NCBI GenBank assembly: GCA_014898415.1
Contig: RCTD01000019.1
Location: forward strand, 310,001-374,000
Length of the DNA stretch: 64,000 bases
Direction: 5' to 3'
Origin: Stromatinia cepivora
Lineage: Eukaryota > Ascomycota > Leotiomycetes > Helotiales > Sclerotiniaceae
The stretch's first letter is position 1. Every line of letters begins with the position of its first letter. A program made the translations under genes and the position numbers. Shown piece after piece: positions 36,463 through 45,390 of the stretch. Below the pieces are notes generated by a model. The model worked only from the letters and a program-made list of their open reading frames with translations, searched no databases and was not told the DNA's origin.

Positions 36463-37994
36463 AAACGCTTTTCTTCTTCTAAGCGGGCATTCTGCATGGC
36501 TTCAGCTGTAGCTTCTGGGCTGAAGTCTTCTTCGGCATCCCGATATTCTTCGAATTCTTCTGCTTCTTCTTGTACCGTCTCGATCTCATTGAGGTTATCG
36601 ATACGAGGCGTCGACGTACGTGCTGCTCCAGGAGAGGGAGAGGGCGACGAGCGTTTGAAGTTCGAATAATTATTGGGTGCGGCAGGGCCGGTGTATCCGG
36701 GAGGGGTATTCCGGGGTGGAAATGGTTTCGGGAACGTGGAGGTTCCAAATTTTGAGCTGTTAGAGCTCCGAGAGGGTTGCAAGGGGTTCGTAGTAGCCGT
36801 TGGTTTGCGAGTAGCTACAGGGGCTTCTCGACCAACGCGGTATCGGTTTCGTTCTCGTAATGAAACTTCATTTTGATCTACTCTAGTGAGTATATTCGCG
36901 AGTTCTTCCGTAGTCTTGCAATCCTTGATGGGTATTGCTACCGCTCGCGAGAGAAAATCGGAAATCTTCCGTTCGAGATCCCTGAATAGGACCTTATCGT
37001 CGGTAATCTCCGCTTGGGTAGCAAGTAATCTGAACTTCCTATACCATTCTAGGAAGTTGCCATGTCGAGTCGTATTAGGCATGACCCACATCTCGTATTG
37101 AGAGCGAGCATCATCGACTTCGGCCGGGTTCCGATAGATCGCTGCAAGCTGTTCGACCAATTCGAGTGCCGTGAGTCGGGGCACTCGTACGTAAAGAGCA
37201 TGACAATGTGCTTGTGCTTCCGATTCGGTTTGGTCGATTACGTATGCGCGGCGTTGCGTTTCACTCTTAAGTGATGTAGCATACAGCTCGAGTCGTTCTA
37301 TGACCAATAATTGCCACAAACTAGCTTTAGGTTCAATACCATCGCTAAGTTTAGTAGTAAGATTTGTGGGTTTTGGTGCATATGCATCTTGCTGCGAGTT
37401 GTGACTGGCGCGGGAATGCGATCTTGACCGGTTAGGTCGGCTTCTTGAGTGAGGGGACCCCTGATTATTAGGTGGGTCGTCACTTCCTGAAAGGGAAGGA
37501 GAATCCTCGGAGGGCCCCTGGTGATCAGGTCGTCTGATCAAAGTTTTCTTCCTCTGACTTCGGGATCTTCGGGTTTGCTTGGATGAAGGTCCTTGAATTT
37601 CGATTGAGGGAATAAGGGGAGTCCCAGGTACTGCTGTTGACCTGGATGCCTGTGTAGGCATCACTTGGGGCTCAGAAGGAGGTTGCACTGTTGCAGAGCT
37701 CGTCGTCACCATAGCTTTCAATTGTCGATTCTCCTCTTTCAAACTCATAACCATTGCATAGAGATCTTGTAGTTGTAATGGTGGTTCGGAAGGAGCAATT
37801 GAACCGCTGGGAGCATCGGCTTCATGCACTGGAATCTTCTCTTTACCAGTCTTCTTTCTTCCAATGGTAACGTTATCCAATCCTGTATTCATATTTTCTT
37901 CGAAGGGTTGTTGAAATAATTGAGGAGAAGGAGAGGGTTCCTCAGAATATGCTTTCGAAGGTTCGGAGCGTACGGGAGGAGGAGTTCGTTGCAT
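36447..37994 (-). CDS. Young Gypsy gag
   Basis: A 515-residue intact frame forming the presumed structural protein of the virus-like particle. It has a Pro/Ser/Arg-rich N-terminal 200 residues (RSRPNRSRSHSRASHNSQ) and then a helical retrotransposon-gag-like region of about 170 residues (LYVRVPRLTALELVEQLAAIYRNP..., NFLEWYRKFRLLATQAEI). The tail is Pro/Ser-rich and acidic. No CCHC zinc knuckle is present; the Arg/Ser-rich part may bind RNA instead. It ends with TAG at 36447-36449, 10 nt after the slippery heptamer. Confidence 0.88.
   Translation of the reverse strand: MQRTPPPVRSEPSKAYSEEPSPSPQLFQQPFEENMNTGLDNVTIGRKKTGKEKIPVHEADAPSGSIAPSEPPLQLQDLYAMVMSLKEENRQLKAMVTTSSATVQPPSEPQVMPTQASRSTAVPGTPLIPSIEIQGPSSKQTRRSRSQRKKTLIRRPDHQGPSEDSPSLSGSDDPPNNQGSPHSRSRPNRSRSHSRASHNSQQDAYAPKPTNLTTKLSDGIEPKASLWQLLVIERLELYATSLKSETQRRAYVIDQTESEAQAHCHALYVRVPRLTALELVEQLAAIYRNPAEVDDARSQYEMWVMPNTTRHGNFLEWYRKFRLLATQAEITDDKVLFRDLERKISDFLSRAVAIPIKDCKTTEELANILTRVDQNEVSLRERNRYRVGREAPVATRKPTATTNPLQPSRSSNSSKFGTSTFPKPFPPRNTPPGYTGPAAPNNYSNFKRSSPSPSPGAARTSTPRIDNLNEIETVQEEAEEFEEYRDAEEDFSPEATAEAMQNARLEEEKRLKPNA
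36459..36465 (-). promoter_or_regulatory. -1 ribosomal frameshift heptamer U UUA AAA
   Basis: In the gag frame the codons are CGT TTA AAA CCA AAC GCT TAG. Slipping back one base at T TTA AAA enters the pol frame (AAA ACC AAA CGC TTA GAC), which stays open into protease. The same bases survive in the old copy near 24991. Confidence 0.8.
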
Positions 37995-38159
37995 TGTGAA
38001 AGTGATGGTACACTTCTAAAGGTGTTTATATCTTCGTCGACTAGGTCGGAATAGATCTTCTTCCTCTGGGTGTAACGTTTGTAAAAGTTCACCTAAGAAG
38101 GTATTATTAAAGTGAGGTATTATTTGGGAGGCCACCAGATGGCCGGACGCTTGTAAATG

Positions 38160-38171
38160 AGTTGTAGATAA
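38160..38171 (-). promoter_or_regulatory. Primer-binding site complementary to the element's own LTR
   Basis: The plus strand reads AGTTGTAGAT then AA, abutting the 5' LTR. AGTTGTAGAT is the exact reverse complement of ATCTACAACT at 38230-38239 inside the LTR. No obvious match to an initiator-Met tRNA 3' end (TGGTATCAGAGC type) is present here. Confidence 0.75.
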
Positions 38172-38453
38172 TGTGACGCACAAGAGCCGTAGTAGAGCTG
38201 AATAAACAGGGTCAATTATGTTCTTTAGAATCTACAACTGAAGAACTATGGCTCGTAAGGAGCGACTAGATATATATATACAAATACCCATTCGTAAGCT
38301 GCGGGGTTGTGCGCATGTGTTATTAGGGTCACCATTTTACCATACTAAATCGCATGAATCGTAACGCATGTGCACGGACGATCAGCTCATCAATGGACGT
38401 GGGAGATAAGAGGTATCACGTGGTTAGCCTCCTATGGTTCACGATTCGTGACA
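38172..38453 (-). repeat. Young Gypsy 5' LTR (right)
   Basis: 282 bp. Sense is minus: U3 38453-38240, predicted transcript start 38239, R/U5 38239-38172 (68 nt). Confidence 0.95.
38230..38281 (-). promoter_or_regulatory. Gypsy LTR core promoter: TATA box and predicted RNA 5' end
   Basis: On the minus strand GTATATATATATC (38281-38269) precedes AGTTGTAGAT (38239-38230) by about 30 nt. If self-priming is correct, the RNA must begin at or near 38239, exactly where a TATA box would place it. Confidence 0.65.
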
Positions 38454-38458
38454 ACTAT
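38454..38458 (+). repeat. Target-site duplication ACTAT, right copy
   Basis: Pairs with 32130-32134. Confidence 0.93.
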
Positions 38459-38494
38459 TAGATAATTGGATACTTGTAAATGAATTATAGATAA

Positions 38495-38776
38495 TATAAT
38501 ATATAAGAATTATAATAAAACTAAATAAATAAGATTAATTATATTCTTTAGAATCTATAATTGAAGAATTATGATTCGTAAAAAGCGATTAGATATATAT
38601 ATACAAATACCTATTTATAAACTGCAAGATTATATATAAATATTATTAGGGTTATTATTTTATTATACTAAATTATATAATTCATAATGTATACATATAG
38701 ATGATCAACTCATAAATTGATATAGGAGATAAGAGGTATCACGTGGTTAGCCTCCTGTGGTTCACGATTCGTGACA
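38495..38776 (-). repeat. Old Gypsy 5' LTR (right)
   Basis: 282 bp. The inner portion is heavily RIP-mutated (TATAATATATAAG for TGTGACGCACAAG), while the last 45 nt differ from the young LTR at a single base. Confidence 0.94.
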
Positions 38777-38781
38777 AATCT
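38777..38781 (+). repeat. Target-site duplication AATCT, right copy
   Basis: Pairs with 16558-16562; marks the right edge of the nest. Confidence 0.9.
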
Positions 38782-39210
38782 AAATCTAAATATCTATCTC
38801 AAGCATACGCACTGAGGAATTTCTCAATCAATGATTCATTTTTATTGATATCCACATATACCGAATTAAACTTATATTTCAATGATTCTAATTCCGTTGA
38901 AATTCTCCCCGAGAACTTATATATAGAGAGCTGAGCTAATAGAGAGAAAATGATATCTGCGCTTTTATTTTTTATTCTTACTATATGATGAATATCTTCT
39001 TGAGGAGTAATTAGTTAGATCTGGGAAAATGAGAATTTATAGGATGGTTATCTATATTCGTGGTACCGGTGTGTAATTTTTCGTATTTGGTTTATTCCTG
39101 ATGAGTTTTTGGTGTATATGTTATTGGAAGGTTGATTACTTTTTCTGAGTAAGGCAATTAGTGAATGGTATACCGACCGCTTGATATACGGAGGATAATT
39201 GAGGATAATT

Positions 39211-39324
39211 GTATCGTATTGTATCGTATTGTATCGTATTGTATTGTATTGTATCGTATTGTATCGTATTGTATCGTATTGTATCGTATTGTATCGTATT
39301 GTATCGTATTGTATCGTATTGTAT
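39211..39324 (+). repeat. 10-nt tandem repeat GTATCGTATT, about 11 copies
   Basis: Eleven copies, one variant (GTATTGTATT at 39241-39250), plus a partial copy. The repeat leaves open frames on both strands, which are artefacts. Confidence 0.95.
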
Positions 39325-41296
39325 TTGCGATTGCAGCACGAAATTGTACGTTAAGTCTTCTGGAAATAAATGTTGTTTGAAGTGGTATGAAGAAGGTTAG
39401 AACAGTGAATCAGTCTATTCAAAGGATTATGTCGAAGATTGACGGTGGAAGAGGAATAAACATTAATTGTAAAATAACCGACAGCAAGCTTCAGGATCGG
39501 TATAAAGTCGATCTATATGGAGCCAGCCATCTCATTATCGCCGTCTTATTGAAAACCCCTTCATGTTGTGATTGACCTTATACTCTCAACGACTTTCGAA
39601 TTCGGTAAATGAGAACTACCAACGCAGCTCTGGGATGAGTATGTAAAGTTTGGGATTGATATCCAACTGTAACCAGAATACTGGACTGGGAAGCAAATTC
39701 AAGGAGTGTCCCGGCGACAAAGCCTATCCCTCCTCTTGGTTTGGGCGTCGCTCCATCGTGAATGTCGCTAGCACACTGAAGCATATCCTTCAACACCAAG
39801 CTTAAAAACATGTATCGCCGAGTATTCAGGTAACAATGGTCCTCAGAGTCTGCAGCTTGAACATATCATAAAATGTCTACAAGTCCGTGAACCAAGAAAA
39901 AGTAACACAGCAAACATGATGATTTTCCATGAATTTTTGACCATCGGATGGATATTGAGTTGTCTCGTCGTCTATTTTAATTGAATGGTGAATCGGGGGT
40001 TCAATCTAACAGTGCGATACTACTGCACTGCACTTCAAAATACCCATGCGCCCCTAGAGATATTCAGCTCATGCTTGTCGTTTATTAGTGTCGGATTTGT
40101 CTAGAATTAAACAACGCGTAAATTGATGCCAGTAGCCCGTCCCGGATCGCCCAAAGACTAATCGAGCTGGAATGGCACTTTGAGATTTTTCTAATGAGTA
40201 ATAGCATCTTAACCTTGTCACCGGGCCAAAACAGCAATGACGGATATTTGCTAAGCTCTGTCATCTTAAGGAATTGGGCAATTCATCCAGTGAAGATCCA
40301 TAAAATGATCATGAATACTTGAAAGGTGGGAAAAAAGATGAGATTTGGTGATTCTAGCCGCTGCCCAATTTATCGATATTGTAAGATACCTATGGACCTA
40401 CCTATGATAGGAAAGACTTGGAAACTTGAGATTTACCATTAAAACCTTCTGCACGAGCGATTGACTTAATCAACAGTTTGAATTTCTCAGTCCCAACCTA
40501 GAACATCTTCATTGTATAACGTTTGGGGATCTAATGGTTCACAGTCGCTCCAAACTTTTGAAGCTGCTGTGGGTGATGGAAAAGATACTATCATTGGTGG
40601 TAAATTTTGAGTTAAAGACTTGCACATATATGTAACGAGTAAAACAGTGGCCTCTTATTCAAATAACAGACAAGAAGAGCGGAATAATCGCATACGACAC
40701 GAAGTCAGGGAGGGGTAAATCTGATGACATATGTTATATTTGCCAATTATTAAGCACCGAAACCGAGAACCTATAAACTATCATAGACTCAACAGAATAA
40801 TTCCCAATATAATTAAGTATACAAATCAAGTCAATCCATCATAACTCATACAAGCCACACAAACAAACCACACATCCAACCCCATCTCTCATCACTCTCC
40901 CCGCACAAAATCATCTCAATTTGCCACTATACAAAGCGGTGAATCACGTGAAACACGTGCAACCCACCTCCAAAACTTTTGTTGCACATCTAAAAACCGT
41001 ACAGCGCATTTATTCAATCTCCACTTGTCCCCTCCTAATCGCTTCTTTCATGCTTCCTAATCGGGACAGAAATTTTTTTGGGGGGGGGATATAGTGATTG
41101 GGAATACCTACCTAGTAAGAGTGATTTTTGGATTTAATTTCTGGGGTTTGAACGGTGAGTTGTATTGGTGAATTTTGAATTTTGATTTTGGTTTTGTTTG
41201 GGCGATGAGGAGATTGATTGATTGATGGGAATGAGGAGGTGAGAGGGGGTGGTGGCGAGGAGGATGGCGAAGAGAATAATGATGATGATGGGGATG

Positions 41297-41343
41297 GATG
41301 AGGATGAGGATGAGGATGAGGATGAGGATGAGGATGAGGATGA
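41297..41343 (+). repeat. GATGAG hexamer array
   Basis: About eight tandem GATGAG units, continuing a GAT-rich tract from 41278. Confidence 0.9.
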
Positions 41344-43507
41344 AAATGTAGATAGATGATTGGACTGGATGAGAACGAGGATAAGGATACACAGGAGTAA
41401 AGCAAGCCCTTCAAATCTACTGGCAACTCAAACATGTAAGTCTTATCAAGATATTCTTACTATAAGATTTTGGCCGAATAAATGCATACCAAAATGGATA
41501 CTAAACACACATACCCCCGATATCGAATCACAACTAATATGCATGCCAGCACCCAATTTCATTTCTTTCCCAAAATTCCCGAATTCGATTTCTCACGTAC
41601 CCGAAGTATTCTAGCCGCAGCAAGATAGATGACACCTATTCCCTAGTCTATTAATTATCCCAGATTTGAGAACTCCCATGTGAACAATAAACTCCAACCT
41701 TATGTATGTATATTTCCCATTCTACCCATCTATCTACTTGATAGCCAGATAAGGGGGGGCGCCCGCTAAATCAACCCGATCCTATGTATATGATTCTATC
41801 TCAATACAAAAGAATCGCCCTTCTCATCACAAACCCCTCTACTCCCCTCATAAATTCATATCCCCTTATCTAACCTATAAATAATCCACGCAACCTCCGC
41901 CGCATCCCCTTTCACCCAAAACTCATCTGTCTCTATCCTCCCAAGCCCATACCCAAACCTAAACCGAAATCAATCCCCTCCCCCCCATACTCCAACAGTC
42001 CCTACAGCCCCCCCCCCCCTATAAATTTTCTCCATCCTTTCCAACCCAACCCCATCTCTCGTATACAAAAACAAACAAGCAACAAAATCATTTACCAAAA
42101 ACCATCATTTCCATTCCCATTCCCGTTCCCATCTTCTCCCTCACAGATCTTTCTACTGAAAGACAAATCCACAAAGGCAATTAACCCATCTAGTAGGTAT
42201 TTTTATCAAAACTTGGGTTTTGAGGTTTCCCCAGGTTGATTAAAGGGCAATAGAAAGCATACTGTGGACCCTCCATCTAAAATTCGTCATTGTTAATCCA
42301 TCTGTAGTAAATCATTATGATAGATAATTTAAATCCTCCTTTGTGGTTTTTGAAGTGGGAGTGGGGGCTGGAGTAGGGATTTTGGAGGAGAGAGGTGTGA
42401 AAAAGGAGGTGAGAAGGGTGAGGAGGGTGGTGGGAGGTGGTTGTTATGTGCATTTTGTGGTTGTGGTTGTGGTTGTGATGGTGAGATATCAAACGGCACC
42501 TGGCCGGAATTTGAAGATTGAATGGTTGAATAGATATCAAAACATATTGTGTAAAGATATGCAAATGGAAAATTTGAGTAACGGGAAGACTAAGTATCTG
42601 TGGCTCTATCATTTTCGGAAATTGATCGCGTCCTCGTATATCGAACTCGATGTGATCATCTTCCACACATATGCAAACAGCACTCTTCCATCAGAATCAC
42701 AATTGCAATCACAATCACAATCACAACCCCAACCCCGACCCCGATGCAAATACAAATAAAAACAAAACCCAAGTCCAAATCTCCAAATTTTTTGAATCAA
42801 TACCGAATAGACGTCGTAAGATTATAAGATTATTACAAACTGGGTAATACTTGTAATTTTACATTGAGAAACCCTCAGATCCATACCATACAATGTCAAG
42901 TCTTAAATTCTTATACCTAGCTACCTACTTATACATATATTTATTTCCATTATTCTCATTTTCTCTTTCTTATTCCAGGGTATAAAGCGTACAGACGCTC
43001 CACTCCACTCGGGAATTTTCAAGTGGTATCGCATCCAATCGCTTGCCACACACACAGTACATACATACAAATGGCCAACCATCTCTATCCCTTTCTACCC
43101 CCCCTTCTCTCCCTTTCTTCTGTGCTGCTGAATGGGCACAGTATCGCTAACTCCAAGACCATCCCATATATATTCTTTATATGTACGATTTCATAAAGTA
43201 ACTCCGAAAATAAACTCCATTCCCATACCCAGATTCATCCAATCAATCAAGAAGTTTTGTTCAATAAGTTGAACCAAAAACGAATGCACGAAGGAAAACG
43301 CCCGCTATGCATATTTGTATGCCTCGACCCATGTATATATTTACCCTTACTCGAATGTGAGTATATGTGCCGTTTGCGCCCACCAATTAAATTTCTACTT
43401 TATTTGTACCATTGCGTTCATACACATGTTGACTGTGCTATTCATAAATTTGCGTCAAAGAATCATACTTGGGCGCTAATTTTGACAAAATATCGAAGTT
43501 GGATAGT

Positions 43508-45390
43508 TTATGCGTATTCCCAAGATATTTCGTATGGAGGTAATTCAAGACCTTGCCACTTTTCGCCATATGGATTGGTACGTGATCCAGAGAAGAAACC
43601 ATCTTGTGCTCTTTGGATAACGTTAAGCCATGATGATGGTTCGGGATTTTTGTACCACTAGAATCATTAGCCAAAATCAAATCTTAAAAAAATTGTGAAC
43701 CTACCTGGTTGTGAATATGATATGTCCAAGCGCCCCGGAAGAAATTCTCTAGAGTTCGATTTGTAGGTGGATATTTATCCTCTTCAAATTTGTACTCGGC
43801 TTTGCTCAATGCTGCTCGGTCGATAGTCAACATTTCAACACCTTTTCCTGTTGTTGCTCGTTCCACCGTGACCTCACGCTTCTCAACTTCTACTTCCTCA
43901 ACGGATCTCATTTCCCAGAAATGTTTTGACTTGGTCTCCGAGGCAAGCTTTAATTGTGGTCCATCGTAACTTTCCCATTCGTCATGATTTGGAAAAGCGT
44001 TCTTTCCCTTGAATACTTGTCCATAATCCTTGATGCATGGTACTGTACATCTTCCTAATCTGTCCCAGTTGAATTCAGTCCAGATCGGATCAAAAGCGGC
44101 AGTCTCCAACATGTTAAATTCTTGGTTTCGACGATCCTTCACAGCCATAACGCCGATGATTCGAGGATGAAAATTTAGTCCCATCCTTACACCACCACGT
44201 AGGAGATAGGAGGACAGAGATGAATTGGCTGTCAAAGACATTACCGCCGTATTATAATCACCAGGGCTGGAATGACCTCCCCAACGTTCTGCAAATGCAT
44301 GTTCATCTCCAACAAGTAATGGTCGCATATCCCGTAGCATGACAACGTCCATATCATAATAAGATCCTCCATATAAGTGCAAAACGACGAATCTCATGGC
44401 ATCTGAAACAGCAACGGGCAAGAACGTCATCTGCCTTTCTGTTAAAATCAACCATTCCTGGTTATTGGAATCTCGGATAAGTCCATCTGCTACCAGAACC
44501 TCGTTTTTCGCGTTAGGTTTTCCTGGAGTTTTGTAATATCCACGTCCATCCGTATTATCTCCAGGTGGTAATGGTATCCTTGAGGGAAATTTCCACAATT
44601 TCAAAGTTATGTCTCCTCTTTCAACGAATGGTACAAATCTCTTGAACAACGGATCGCGGGTCATAAATTTGTCGATTGCTTCTGGATCCCTATCTCCATC
44701 CAACCATAAGAATAATCTTGAGCAAGGAAGATTTTGGGTGTATAAATAACTCTTTATGAAAAGCTCTACTCTCCAGGTCGCAGGGCCGGTCCAGTAGGTA
44801 TGGTATGGTACAATTGGGCCATTGCATTGACCAGAGGACGATTTCGAGTAAGATTTTTGCGATGGATATTGTGCCAAAGAATTTCCCTGACCATCGGAAT
44901 CCAGATATTCTGCCATCTTGGGTGGTTGCTCGCTCGCTCGCTCTCCTTGCGGTGGCATGTAATAATATTCCTTCTCGCCCTCGTCCATGTATTTCAAACA
45001 GTCGAAAACATATGGCATTTTCTCGATTTTATTGTAAGATCCTCTGCATTCTTCCACTAATTTAGTTAGGTTCGCAACTGTATCAATGTGTGGGCGCTTT
45101 CCCAAATAATCATCCTTTGGCACAACCAAGCTCTCGGGTCTGTTAAACCAATTTGCATTTGGGTTTATCTTTTGAATTTGTAGTGTCGCTGGTGGAGGAG
45201 GTATAGATCCAGAACCATGTTCAGAAGGCAATTCATGAGAAGGTTTTTTGTAAAGTTCTGATGGTGATTTTGGGAGCGATCCTTTTTGAAAAATGAGAAC
45301 TGCTAAGTATAAAGTTCCGTACAATGCCAGCGCTGCTAAGATACTATTTATCACTCCGCAGCATGATTTTGCCCAATTTCTTTTCGCCAT
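43508..45390 (-). CDS. GT32-family glycosyltransferase, type II Golgi protein
   Basis: Exons 45390-43705 and 43657-43508, with a 47-nt intron, give 611 residues. The N-terminus has a short cytosolic tail and one membrane segment (about residues 13-33), the layout of Golgi type II glycosyltransferases. The DXD catalytic motif is in LYGGSYYDMDVV (DMD at 346-348), preceded by a SDAMRFVVLH segment, as in the Gly_transf_sug/OCH1-like family that transfers sugars from nucleotide donors using a metal ion. The second exon supplies the conserved end (HNQWYKNPEPSSW, DGFFSG, then EISWEYA). Without it the protein would end in read-through intron. A role in glycan or glycolipid extension is inferred; the exact sugar is unknown. 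Confidence 0.88.

Larger units (their letters stand above)
32135..38453 (-). mobile_element. Young Ty3/Gypsy chromovirus, unmutated but RT-deleted
   Basis: 6,319 bp, minus strand, with two 282-bp LTRs that look identical by eye and a perfect 5-bp duplication ACTAT. Order in sense direction: 5' LTR (38172-38453), self-complementary primer site (38160-38171), gag (37994-36447), a UUUAAAA slippery site, pol with protease, truncated RT, RNase H, integrase and chromodomain (to 33081), a 3' non-coding region with hairpin and GACCAAATT repeats, a G-rich purine tract and the 3' LTR. Base composition is balanced with no RIP signature. Compared with the old copy, about 734 bp of RT/RNase H is missing at 35050-35058. 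The element lies inside the leader of the old copy of its own family. Confidence 0.95.
16563..38776 (-). mobile_element. Old RIP-mutated Ty3/Gypsy chromovirus hosting four later insertions
   Basis: The element reads on the minus strand with 282-bp LTRs at 16563-16844 and 38495-38776 and a 5-bp duplication AATCT. Its body aligns throughout with the young copy at 32135-38453 but is AT-rich, with G:C-to-A:T changes on both strands and many stops. Segments: left LTR and 3' non-coding (16563-17197), then pol from chromodomain to RT (18878-21968), rest of pol and gag (23649-25761), gag N-terminus and leader (31248-32134), leader and right LTR (38459-38776). Removing the four inserts leaves 7,044 bp. 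Unlike the young copy it keeps the reverse-transcriptase core region. Confidence 0.93.
38782..43507. other. Gene-poor stretch with simple repeats
   Basis: About 4.7 kb without a supportable gene. It holds a 10-nt tandem repeat (39211-39324), a GATGAG hexamer array (41297-41343), poly-C/G runs near 41083 and 42011, and a CAATCA-rich tract (42704-42726). Open frames here are either translated repeats or lack domain-like composition. The right part (41.6-43.5 kb) is pyrimidine-rich and may be transcript leader or trailer. Confidence 0.4.

Noticed and set aside
32135..38453. Young Gypsy as a fully autonomous, active element
   Set aside because: Identical LTRs and open gag look intact, but comparison with the old copy shows the RT catalytic core is deleted and pol is frameshifted.
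39136..39400. Overlapping ORFs on both strands
   Set aside because: They are translations of the 10-nt GTATCGTATT repeat.
41108..41435. His/Pro/Ser-rich proteins on the minus strand
   Set aside because: Composition comes from the GATGAG array and neighbouring simple repeats.
43684..43704. GT32 protein ending with VGSQFF directly after HNQ
   Set aside because: That end is read-through of a 47-nt intron; splicing to 43657 restores a conserved C-terminus in phase.
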